Source: Campylobacter geochelonis
Lineage (GTDB): Bacteria > Campylobacterota > Campylobacteria > Campylobacterales > Campylobacteraceae
Assembly (NCBI RefSeq): GCF_013201685.1
Contig: NZ_CP053844.1
Location: forward strand, 1,550,001-1,614,000
DNA: 64,000 bases
Direction of reading: 5' to 3'
Shown here: piece after piece, positions 46,647-58,922 of the stretch
Numbering within the stretch: position 1 is the first letter of the stretch
Layout: the number at the start of each line of letters is the position of its first letter
Position numbers and translations under genes: made by a program
Notes under the pieces: model-generated
What the model was told of the DNA's origin: nothing
The model's database searches: none
What the model saw: the letters and a program-made list of their open reading frames with translations, nothing else

Positions 46647-47123
46647 TTACCTCAAGATGTAACTTCTTATAAACAAGCTCTAAATTAAGATTTTAATGTT
46701 AAAAGCAAGTATATCTTATAAGCACACAAATATATAAACTCTAATATCACTTTTAATATACCAAATAAACAGCAGGGAAAGAGAATTGTAAAGATATTTT
46801 AGATTTACCTCAAGATGTAACTTCTTATAAACAAGCTCTAAATTAAGATTTTAATGTTAAAAGCAAGTATATCTTATAAGCACACAAATATATAAACTCT
46901 AATATCACTTTTAATATACCAAATAAACAGCAGGGAAAGAGAATTGTAAAGATATTTTAGATTTACCTCAAGATGTAACTTCTTATAAACAAGCTCTAAA
47001 TTAAGATTTTAATGTTAAAAGCAAGTATATCTTATAAGCACACAAATATATAAACTCTAATATCACTTTTAATATACCAAATAAACAGCAAGGAAAGAGA
47101 ATTGTAAAGATATTTTAGATTTA
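46647..47123. repeat. Tandem array, three copies of about 158 bp
   Basis: The unit begins TTACCTCAAGATGTAACTTC; this start falls near 46648, 46806 and 46964, giving a period of 158 bp. Copies are nearly identical, ending in GAATTGTAAAGATATTTTAG (GCAGGG versus GCAAGG in the last copy). The near-identity shows recent expansion. No ORF, and no spacer/repeat alternation, so it is not CRISPR. Confidence 0.88.
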
Positions 47124-47302
47124 CAGTTATAACCAAACTATCACAATAAATAAAGTAGAGAATTTTAAAGATATTACAAGCATAGACTAGTAAAGAAGCT
47201 TAGTATTGTATTATAAAAATAGTAGATTTACTAATATTTTTATTATTAACATTGTCATATTTTACTTTTTTGATTTAATTATTTGTATAAAAAGATTAAC
47301 AA

Positions 47303-47423
47303 AGTCCGCAACGACCTACTTTCCCAACATCCCAGTAAGAGAGAGTATCATCAGCCACGATGAGCTTAGCTTCTTGGTTCGAGATGGTACAAGGCGTTTC
47401 CTCATCTGTATAGTCACGGACAG
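47303..47423 (-). rRNA. rrf: 5S ribosomal RNA
   Basis: On the minus strand it starts GTCCGTGACTATACAGATG and ends GGTCGTTGCGGACTT, with the conserved CGAACC...AAGCTAAGC loop in between. The 5' GTCCG and 3' CGGAC ends pair as expected. Length is about 121 nt; ends are accurate to a few nt. It lies about 270 nt beyond the 23S gene. Confidence 0.93.
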
Positions 47424-47501
47424 TGTTAAATAAAAGAACTTTTCTCTCAATTCTCTTATTAAACACTGTAATGTGTTCTATCTTAGTTAATAGTCTAAGT
47501 T

Positions 47502-47536
47502 TTAATAAAAACAATTTTATCTCTTGTTTTTATTAA
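47502..47536 (-). other. Perfect hairpin in the 23S-5S spacer
   Basis: TTAATAAAAACAA (47502-47514) and TTGTTTTTATTAA (47524-47536) form a perfect 13-bp stem with a 9-nt loop. It probably takes part in processing between 23S and 5S; as an AT-only stem it is unlikely to terminate transcription before 5S. Confidence 0.55.
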
Positions 47537-47666
47537 TAAATTGCGAAGTATTTTTTCGCTAGGCAAGGCAGATAAGCAAACACAAGGGAGCGAACTTAAA
47601 GTTCGTAACCGAAGTGTGAAGCGTAATCTAACGCCGCATAGTAGAAAAAAGACAAAGCAAGTTTTA

Positions 47667-47689
47667 TCCTTAACAAGGAAGTGATGCTT
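47667..47689 (-). other. 3' strand of the pre-23S processing stem
   Basis: On the minus strand this reads GCATCACTTCCTTGTTAAGG plus ATA, about 7 nt beyond the mature 23S 3' end. It is complementary over 23 positions (one G-U) to 50827-50849 on the leader side. Confidence 0.75.
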
Positions 47690-47695
47690 AAAAAA

Positions 47696-50603
<2,908 letters not shown>

Positions 50604-51249
50604 TTTTCTTTACTCCACAGACTAGCAAAGCTAGTCCTTGCGGCAAGGAGTGTAAACACTCCCTTGACCTACCTAAAGTATAAACATTTATTTAAAACTA
50701 AAGTTTTTTCATAAATGATAAACTAATGTATAGTCTAACCACAAGCTATCTTTTAAATATAGATTTAGAAGATAGTAAATTTGCAGAGTAATAATTTATT
50801 TTTAAATATGTTTCATATTCTAATTTGCATCACTTCCTTGTTAAAGATAAATTACTTGATGTAATTTAATATAGTTATAATCTATAACCCAAGACGGAAA
50901 GCATTAACCAAAGCATTTAGTAAGTTTAAGACTAAATCTTTTGTGATGGTTAAACTTCTTTTATCTCTTAGTAGTTATTGGGATAACAGATTTGTTTGAG
51001 ATAAAATTTACAAAGTTATATTATTACAACCTTTAACAAGATCCTGTAAAATTGTTTTATTTTATTAAAACTTGTTTGTGACTATTAACAATGATAAGTT
51101 AAATAACATTAGACTTAAAAGTCTAATTAGAAAGTTCGAATTGTATCTTAATAAATTTAAAGTTAGCTTTAAATTTAGATAAACTCTCTAATTAGATTTT
51201 TAATCTTTTAGATTATGTTAAACTATATACTTAATACTTCTATAATACG
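50604..51249. other. Spacer between tRNA-Ala and 23S
   Basis: About 650 nt of transcribed spacer on the minus strand. It holds three consecutive short hairpins at 50620-50662 (GACTAGC/GCTAGTC, CCTTG/CAAGG, GGAGTG/CACTCC) and the leader strand of the pre-23S stem at 50827-50849. No gene is seen. Confidence 0.7.
50827..50849 (-). other. 5' strand of the pre-23S processing stem
   Basis: On the minus strand it reads TATCTTTAACAAGGAAGTGA followed by TGC. It pairs with 47667-47689 beyond the 23S 3' end and so forms the long double helix that RNase III normally cuts. It lies about 220 nt before the mature 5' end. Confidence 0.75.
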
Positions 51250-51325
51250 TGGTGGTGGAGAATAGCGGGATCGAACCGCTGACCTCCTGCGTGCAAAGCA
51301 GGCGCTCTCCCAGCTGAGCTAATTC
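51250..51325 (-). tRNA. tRNA-Ala (anticodon TGC)
   Basis: A 76-nt cloverleaf with encoded CCA. The acceptor stem is GGGGAAT / ATTCTCC, the anticodon loop TTTGCAC and the T loop TTCGATC. It is the second tRNA in the rRNA spacer, after tRNA-Ile in the direction of transcription. Confidence 0.97.
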
Positions 51326-51412
51326 CCCAATTCTATCTTTACCTATGCTAAGACTTATCCTTTATACACGCAGTGTCTTTGTCGGTTCGTTACACTCACA
51401 ACGACAAATCCT

Positions 51413-51436
51413 AAAAAGCAAAGAAGTTTGCTTTTT
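51413..51436 (-). terminator. Strong hairpin directly after the tRNA-Ala half
   Basis: AAAAAGCAAA (51413-51422) and TTTGCTTTTT (51427-51436) pair perfectly with a 4-nt loop. Read in the rRNA direction the stem ends in TTTTT, which looks like an intrinsic terminator or an RNA-processing signal, placed 4 nt after the partial tRNA. Confidence 0.5.
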
Positions 51437-51439
51437 CTT

Positions 51440-51477
51440 GTGCAAAGCAGGCGCTCTCCCAGCTGAGCTAATTCCCC
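51440..51477 (-). pseudogene. Partial tRNA-Ala: 5' half only (38 nt)
   Basis: This stretch is identical to the first 38 nt of the intact tRNA-Ala (acceptor 5' strand, D arm, anticodon 5' strand and loop to TTTGCAC) and then stops matching. It has no T arm and no acceptor 3' strand. It lies between tRNA-Ile and the intact tRNA-Ala, in the same orientation. A hairpin follows 4 nt later. It must be transcribed with the operon but cannot fold as a tRNA alone. Confidence 0.9.
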
Positions 51478-51730
51478 ATTTTTGCTTTCTCTTTTTTCTA
51501 CTAAACTTTGTTACACTTTGCTTCAAACTGCAGTCACAAACATAAGTTTGCTCATTTGTTTTTGCTCGTGTTCCTTGTTTAGCGAAAAAATAGTTTGCAA
51601 AAATATTTATAAAATTCTTCCAAATTCTTAGACTTAATCAATTAAATTTAAAAGACTTAAATAAACTTCTATTCTATTATTAATTTCTTTTTATCTACTA
51701 CTCAACATAGATTATAAAATCTTTGGTTTG

Positions 51731-51807
51731 TGGTGGGCCTAATAAGACTTGAACTTATGACCTCACCCTTATCAGGGGTGCACTCTAACCAGCTGAGCTA
51801 TAGGCCC
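51731..51807 (-). tRNA. tRNA-Ile (anticodon GAT)
   Basis: A 77-nt cloverleaf with encoded CCA. The acceptor stem is GGGCCTA / TAGGCCC, the anticodon loop CTGATAA, the T loop TTCAAGT. It is the first tRNA after 16S in the direction of transcription. Confidence 0.97.
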
Positions 51808-51882
51808 TTAACATATCTGGGCGTCAATCTTTCAAAACTAAACAAGTGCGATTGAGAGAAACTACTAAGAGTGTTAAGCTCT

Positions 51883-51922
51883 TAAGAACTAGTTAGTACA
51901 ATAACTATCTAACTAGTTCTTA
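51883..51922 (-). other. Perfect 14-bp hairpin in the 16S-tRNA-Ile spacer
   Basis: TAAGAACTAGTTAG (51883-51896) is the exact complement of CTAACTAGTTCTTA (51909-51922), loop 12 nt. It lies between the 16S 3' end and tRNA-Ile and probably guides pre-rRNA processing. Confidence 0.6.
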
Positions 51923-52033
51923 CCACAAATAGTTTTCAAAGATAAATAATCGCTATCTTTGTTTTTACTATTTGATTTAGTAGTGTCGTTCTTTCTTAAT
52001 GTATATCTTGTGAGAAATATACATATGTACTCT

Positions 52034-53550
<1,517 letters not shown>

Positions 53551-53605
53551 TAATTTACTTTTAGCGCACAAACAAAGTCTGTGCTAAAGTAACAAATACT
53601 AAAGC

Positions 53606-53628
53606 ACACCAACACAAAGTGTTGGTGT
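53606..53628 (-). other. Perfect 10-bp hairpin in the 16S leader
   Basis: ACACCAACAC (53606-53615) and GTGTTGGTGT (53619-53628) pair with a 3-nt loop about 55 nt before the mature 16S 5' end. It is GC-richer than its surroundings and is probably a leader processing structure. Confidence 0.55.
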
Positions 53629-53838
53629 AAATTTAGCAAATGACCAAATTAAAGTTATTGAGTATTTTACTTAAAAAGCATATACTGCTATAACCTAAAT
53701 TTGGATTTAATTATGAAGTTTTTAATCATAAAAACTTTATTAGTTTTAATTGTTTTTCTTTTTAATAAAATTAAAAAGTGGCTCAATCGATCACTTGTTT
53801 AGATTTCAAAGATTGACTTTAAAATTTATAGTTTAACA

Positions 53839-53844
53839 ATTATA
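53839..53844 (-). promoter_or_regulatory. Possible -10 box of the rRNA operon
   Basis: TATAAT on the minus strand, about 290 nt before 16S, in front of a plausible leader. Nearby TATAAA-like sequences compete. The rRNA promoter must lie near here because the region further upstream is repetitive and gene-free, but the exact site is a guess. Confidence 0.35.
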
Positions 53845-53934
53845 ATTTAAAAAACATGCTTCTTTATCTTTATAATCTTAGTAACATTAATCTTATTAGA
53901 TTTAATGTAAAAAGCTTCATCTACATAGATGAGA

Positions 53935-55690
53935 TAAGAAAGTTAAGAGTTTTAAAATCTTGGCTTTCTTTGAAGCGGAAATGAAAGTATATAAAAGCAA
54001 CACTTAAAACTAGCTTAATTACAATAAAAAAATAGTGAAAAAGTGAAAAAAAATAAAATATGGTAAAAATATATGATGAGATGATAAAAGCAATAGTAAT
54101 GTAAGGAAAGTTAGGGTTAGGGGTTGAAGTTATTGCGTAAAAAGATAAAGAGGTAGGATTAGGGTTAAGGTTTGGAGTTAGAGTTAGGAACAAAAAAGAT
54201 AAGGAGTTAGAGTTAGAGTTAGAGTTAGAGTTAAAGTTTGTGGTTATTGTAAAAAGATAAAGAGGTGGAGTATGGGGTTAGAAGTGAAGTATGGGGTTGT
54301 GGCTAGTAAGGTGGAAATGAATATTAAGGGGTAGGAAAGAGTGCAGAAAGATTTAGAGGATATTAAGTGGAAAAAGTAAAAGAAGGTAAAAAAGCTGATG
54401 TATGATGTAGAGATGGAAGCAAAATGGAAAAGATAGAGAGTTTAAGTTGAGAGTGAATAAGATAAAGAGTTAGGGTTATTATGTAGAAAGATAAGAAGTT
54501 GGGTTTATGGTTAAAGTTTAAAACTATTGTAAAAAAGATAAAGAGGTGGAATTGGGGTTAAGGGGTGAAGAAAATAGAAGAATTTGGGATTTATGGTTAA
54601 GGAGTAAAGTATGGGTTTGTGAGCTAGAAATGTCGAAATAAATATCAAATTTATAATAAAGAGTATAGTAAATAAAAGAATTTGGATTTAGAGTTTTTTT
54701 TGAGGGAAGGTAAAAGATGTAGGGTAAGAGTGTAGGAAGTAAAGTAAATATTGTATTTAGAGTTATAGGTTGGGAATTTATAGTCATTGCATAATAAAGA
54801 TAAGAGTTAGATAAAGTATGAGTTTATGGGTTAGAGAGGTGGAAATAAATATAGAATTTATAACAAAGAGTATTAGAAATAAAAAAATTTGGATTTAGAG
54901 TTTTTTTTAAGGTTAAGTGGTGAAAAGATGTAGGATAAGAGTGTATGAAGTAAAGTAAATATTGTATTTAAATTTAGCTATAGGTTGAAATATAAAGAAG
55001 ATAGAAAGATGTTTGATTAAAAAAATAGTAAAAAATATATGCAAGAAATAGGATAGGATAAGAGAAAATTTAGAGTTAGAGGTGGGAAAATAGAAGAAAA
55101 TAGAAGATGTTTAATTGCCATAGTTGTGTAAGTAAAATACAGAGGTGGAGTGAGCGGTGAAAGCCTACCAGCAAAATTATGGCATAAAAGCTGTGTAAGT
55201 ACATACAGAGCAAGAGTGAGGAAAGCGAAGCAAATATTGAATTTAGAGTTAGTGGTAGGAAAATAGAAGATGTTTAATCGCCATAGTAGTATGAGTAAAT
55301 ATAACGATGTGGGTTGTGCAAGATTAAAGTGAGTATAGAATTTAGAGTTAAGAAAATAAAAATGTTAAGGCAAACAGCAAAAACAAAAAGATAGAGAAAG
55401 AATGGGTTTGAGTAGAAAATGGCTTTAGAATGATGATAGTCAAGAGATATTTATAATAAAAATTTGAAAAAAAGTTTTTGGAAAAATTATAAAAACTAAA
55501 AAAACTTAAGTAAACTAAAGAGCTATAGTAAAGATATAAAGTCATGAAGCAATGAAAAATTAAACAGCCTGATAAATTTATATATAAAAAGCATAAATTT
55601 AAAATGTAGCAAAAAAGAAAATTGTTTAAGTTGCAAACAAAATATAATAAAACAAACAGCCAAACGTATTTGCTAAATTTATATATCATA
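53935..55690. repeat. C-depleted, purine-rich, internally repeated gene-free region
   Basis: From about 54,020 to 55,080 the plus strand is almost without C: I count 16 C in the 1,020 nt of 54061-55080, while G is common. It contains TTAGAG hexamers in tandem near 54206-54230, TTAGGG-like runs at 54110-54124, and a motif like TATTGTAAAAAGATAAAGAGGTGGA repeated in variants near 54131, 54243, 54478 and 54525. A longer diverged pair lies at about 54603-54770 and 54810-54981, and another pair at about 55074-55125 and 55245-55290. Frames read here on the minus strand give only Phe/Leu/Tyr/Ser/Pro-rich low-complexity products. No gene is supported. Confidence 0.75.
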
Positions 55691-55865
55691 AATCCAGATG
55701 GAACACGACAAAGCAGATGCTAAACCAAATGAATTTAGCCGCCACTAGACGACTAAATTCTACTTTTTAAAATCATTACAAACGTTTCTTCGCTCGCAGT
55801 TAAGTACAACAGAAAGCCGGCAAAACCGTATCTTGCCTTAAGTATCGTTTTGCTTTAGCTCAAAA

Positions 55866-57551
55866 CTACCTAAGTTTTAGTGGTTTTTCTAAAAGCTTAG
55901 AAACTTCGCTATCTTTATACATCTCTTGACAAAACTCTTCGTGTTTATCCACTCCAACCTCTACGATGATTTCCGTGCTGTTAGCATCGTCTATAGTAGA
56001 AATCTCAAAACAACTCATACCAGATGTTATAAGAGCAAATTTATTATGAGAAATTTCAAGAAGCGGCAAGTTTGTCATATTGGTTATCTTCTCATCAAAT
56101 TTACCTTGTGATGTATAAAACGCCGATAAGTCTGAAACTAAAGTATATAGATAGTTAGCTACCATATAAACATCATCGGCATTTTGGTTTACACCTAAAA
56201 CATGAGATTCTAGTTCGCTTAATCTTACTTTGTCATTCATAATCACATCCATTAAATTTGAATCAAATTTGAAATTCGATATAAAATTCTCGCCATCTTC
56301 AATAACAACTCCACTATCAAGCAGCTTTTTAGCGGCATCTTTGTCTACCTTTATCTCATCTAAAAAACTTTTATCAAATTTAACAGACCCACTCAAAAAT
56401 GCTTTTTGCGGAAGTGCAAAAATGTTTTTACCATCAAATCCACTCACTCCCAAATCCGCATTTAATCGAAATAGCTTGTCATCTTTATAAAAGCTTATAT
56501 CTTCGATTTTTACAACTGGATTGTTCGATACAACAAGCATTGCAATCTCTATTAAAGCTTGCTCACTAATGTCTTTGCCGCTATAAGCGTCTAAGAAAAA
56601 ATCATAAATTTTAGCAGGTATGTTTTGTGCCACAAGATCATAGTTAAATTTATTTAGTTTTATCTCTTCGCCTTTTGATAGCAAATATATATCATTTATA
56701 TCAAGCTTCATCGCAATACTTAAATTTTCATCTACGTTTTTGCTAAGAGAGTAAATTTTTATATCGCCCAAATCTATCTTAGTATCATCTTGAGCATCTT
56801 TTATAGCGATTTTTAGCTTTTTAAGCTCGACTACATCTTTTATATCCATATCTTTTATAGCCGATTTTATATAAGATTTAAAATCATTTATAGCCCCGAT
56901 TTTTAGAGGGTTGTTGTATTCAAGTGCTTCAAAATAATTATCTATAGCAAACTCAGCTTCTGTGCCATCTTTATCTTTACCATGAAAAGTAGCTGATTCT
57001 ACACTATAATCAGCATAAGTTAAATCTTGATTTTCGTTTAACTTTACTGTGATTTTAACTGGTTTTAAATTTGCCTTTACATCTTCATCGCTATTATTAA
57101 GAACAAAATTTAGCTCATTAGTTTTAATGTTTGTTGTTGTATTTTTACCAGAAACAATCGTTTTAAAAGTTGCTATCTCATCACCACCAAATAAGTTTTT
57201 AGCGATATCTTTATGAGATACAAGCTTAACACTTCCAGTTGTTTCTAGCCCAGATATAACAGAAAATAGTGAATTTGAAGTAGTTGAATCTATCTCAAAA
57301 CTTATATCTTCGAAGTCGTTTTCTTCCTCGCTCAGTCCTAAAATATCAGAAAACATCTCTTTTTTTATAGTTATTTCGGATTTGTTTTTTGTAGAGAAAA
57401 TTCCTCTTGTTTGTTCTGATTTTACGCTTAAATTTTTAGAATTTAGCGACTCAAATGCCTCGTATCTTTCAGAAACAAGTCCTGAAAAATAGTAGCTTCC
57501 GCCTATAAAAACAGCCACAAGCACAACCAATGCTATGATAATCTTTCTCAT
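55866..57551 (-). CDS. DUF945 (YdgA-like) family protein
   Basis: A 561-aa envelope protein. One N-terminal membrane segment or signal anchor (residues ~4-22) is followed by the DUF945 pattern with the early Y-F-S-G-L-V-S-E-R-Y motif and long beta-rich, repeat-like stretches. Members are predicted periplasmic proteins of unknown function. It is a single-gene unit bordered by the C-depleted region on one side and about 200 bp of AT-rich DNA on the other. Family call is moderately secure, function unknown. Confidence 0.8.
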   Translation of the reverse strand: MRKIIIALVVLVAVFIGGSYYFSGLVSERYEAFESLNSKNLSVKSEQTRGIFSTKNKSEITIKKEMFSDILGLSEEENDFEDISFEIDSTTSNSLFSVISGLETTGSVKLVSHKDIAKNLFGGDEIATFKTIVSGKNTTTNIKTNELNFVLNNSDEDVKANLKPVKITVKLNENQDLTYADYSVESATFHGKDKDGTEAEFAIDNYFEALEYNNPLKIGAINDFKSYIKSAIKDMDIKDVVELKKLKIAIKDAQDDTKIDLGDIKIYSLSKNVDENLSIAMKLDINDIYLLSKGEEIKLNKFNYDLVAQNIPAKIYDFFLDAYSGKDISEQALIEIAMLVVSNNPVVKIEDISFYKDDKLFRLNADLGVSGFDGKNIFALPQKAFLSGSVKFDKSFLDEIKVDKDAAKKLLDSGVVIEDGENFISNFKFDSNLMDVIMNDKVRLSELESHVLGVNQNADDVYMVANYLYTLVSDLSAFYTSQGKFDEKITNMTNLPLLEISHNKFALITSGMSCFEISTIDDANSTEIIVEVGVDKHEEFCQEMYKDSEVSKLLEKPLKLR

Positions 57552-57748
57552 ATCTTCCCTTTAAAATTTATTTACAATTGTATTTAATAACCCCTAAAAG
57601 TTATATAAAAGTGTAATATAAAAATTTATAAAACATTTGCTAAATTTGTTACTTAAATTTTAATATTCATACAAAAATTATAGTTTTTCTAAATTTAGTA
57701 TATTTTCACTCAAAATATAAATTTAAAAAGTAAATTTGGCTCTTTTTA

Positions 57749-58327
57749 TCACAAAAGGCTTGCTTTTTTTGATTTTTTGGTAGCTTTTTTAAAATAAATC
57801 ACAATAGCGCCAAGTAAAATTACAATAATAATAGGCATAACCCAAGGATAAATTTTGATAAATTCAAAAATTCTCATTAAAAAATCACCCGCATAGTAGC
57901 TAAGAAGCCCAAGTGAAACCGCCCAAATAATGGAACTTATGACATTTATAATGCTAAATTTAGTAAAGGAGTATTTTGTAAGCCCGATAGCGACTGGAAC
58001 TAGAGTTTTTAGTCCATAGATGTATTTTTTTATCAAAATTATCTTATCGCCATGTTTTTTAAACAAAATTTGAGCTAACGCTAAATTTCGCCTCTGTTTT
58101 TTAAGATATGGAGCAAATTCTTTTTTGCTATATCTGCTGATATAAAACAAAAAAGTATCACCAAGAGTATTAGAAACTGCGGCTATTAGGATACAAAGCG
58201 TTAAATCCATCTTTCCAGCAAAGCTTAAAACTCCAGCCGCTATAATAGCGACCATTCCGCCACCAAGCGTGTAAAAAAACAAAATCAAATACCCATAAGT
58301 CGATAAAGACGTTAGCATATCTTGCAT
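57749..58327 (-). CDS. DedA family membrane protein
   Basis: DedA proteins are membrane transporters or flippases of the SNARE-associated/VTT superfamily, several of which recycle undecaprenyl phosphate. The 192-aa protein has about five hydrophobic segments and the family regions near G-N-T-L-G-D (AAVSNTLGDTFLFYISRY) and the R-x-x-P-like turn, here K-T-L-V-P-V-A-I-G. It lies 5 bp after the SYLF gene, so they are co-transcribed. Confidence 0.87.
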   Translation of the reverse strand: MQDMLTSLSTYGYLILFFYTLGGGMVAIIAAGVLSFAGKMDLTLCILIAAVSNTLGDTFLFYISRYSKKEFAPYLKKQRRNLALAQILFKKHGDKIILIKKYIYGLKTLVPVAIGLTKYSFTKFSIINVISSIIWAVSLGLLSYYAGDFLMRIFEFIKIYPWVMPIIIVILLGAIVIYFKKATKKSKKASLL

Positions 58328-58332
58328 AAACT

Positions 58333-58914
58333 TTAATCTCTCTCAATAACATCAAGCAAATTTTTATAACCATAACTGTTATGGTTATAAACAACGCTTT
58401 TATCGATATTTAAAACAAACCCACCCAAGCTTGCTCCAGCAAAAGCGCCAGTTTTACTCATATAAGCATATATATCTTTATCAAAAACATCTATACTTCC
58501 AACACTAGCACTTGCTTTCCAAATCGACGCCGTTGCATCTGCTCCAAGCTTCATCTCGGCTTTTAACATACTTTGAAGCGTTTTATCATTCATCACAAAA
58601 AGCACGACATAGTTATCTTCATAGCCTATTTGAAAGCCGATACTTGCGTTTGTTATCTCAGCTTTATTTATCTTCCATGATGAGCCATTTTTTATCATAA
58701 CAACACCTTCACCATAAAGCCCACCTATGATAAATCCAACCTTTTTTACAGTTGGAAATATCAAAATAGCCTTCGCGCGCTCTACTAAAGCATTTTTATG
58801 AGAAATTTTTTGCATAGTTAGCACATAAGCATTTGCAGAATTTAACAAAATTTCCTCTTTAGCAGCGTGCAAACTAAGAGCGATTAAAAAGATAGCAATT
58901 AAAATTTTTTTCAT
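58333..58914 (-). CDS. SYLF (YSC84-like) lipid-binding domain protein
   Basis: A 193-aa exported protein: signal peptide (residues 1-18), then a SYLF domain. The pattern A-K-A-I-L-I-F-P-x-V-x-K-x-G-F-x-I-G-G-x-Y-G-E-G and a later A-G-A-S-L-G-G match the domain, which binds phosphoinositides in eukaryotes and has unknown ligands in bacteria. It lies between rny and the DedA gene, in the same direction. Confidence 0.87.
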   Translation of the reverse strand: MKKILIAIFLIALSLHAAKEEILLNSANAYVLTMQKISHKNALVERAKAILIFPTVKKVGFIIGGLYGEGVVMIKNGSSWKINKAEITNASIGFQIGYEDNYVVLFVMNDKTLQSMLKAEMKLGADATASIWKASASVGSIDVFDKDIYAYMSKTGAFAGASLGGFVLNIDKSVVYNHNSYGYKNLLDVIERD

Positions 58915-58922
58915 ATAATTCC

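Larger units (their letters stand above)
44773..47300. other. 2.5-kb gene-free, repeat-containing region downstream of the rRNA operon
   Basis: No ORF here has coding character. It contains a 2 x 140-bp tandem repeat (44921-45209), a 3 x 158-bp tandem repeat (46647-47123), and diverged single fragments of the latter near 45380-45412 (AAACAAGCTCTAAATTA) and 45905-45960 (GCACACAAATATATAAAC). The DNA is extremely AT-rich. It looks like duplicated, decaying intergenic sequence rather than a functional gene region. Confidence 0.6.

Noticed and set aside
46647-47123. CRISPR array
   Set aside because: The 158-bp units are directly adjacent with no unique spacers, and no cas genes occur in the window.
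53839-53844. A firm assignment of the rRNA promoter
   Set aside because: TATAAT here is one of several AT-rich candidates; I list it only with low confidence.
53921-54787. Two minus-strand frames repeating a Leu-Asn-Pro-Asn...Thr-Ser-Leu-Ser-Phe pattern (53921-54193 and 54524-54787)
   Set aside because: They are the reverse reading of the repeated plus-strand motif in the C-depleted region and lack coding evidence.
55348-55689. A 113-aa minus-strand frame rich in Phe, Leu, Tyr and Ser with a GGATTT before its ATG
   Set aside because: Its composition follows directly from the purine-rich plus strand, and it has no domain-like pattern or convincing ribosome binding site. It could be a small membrane protein, so a transcript or conservation would change this.
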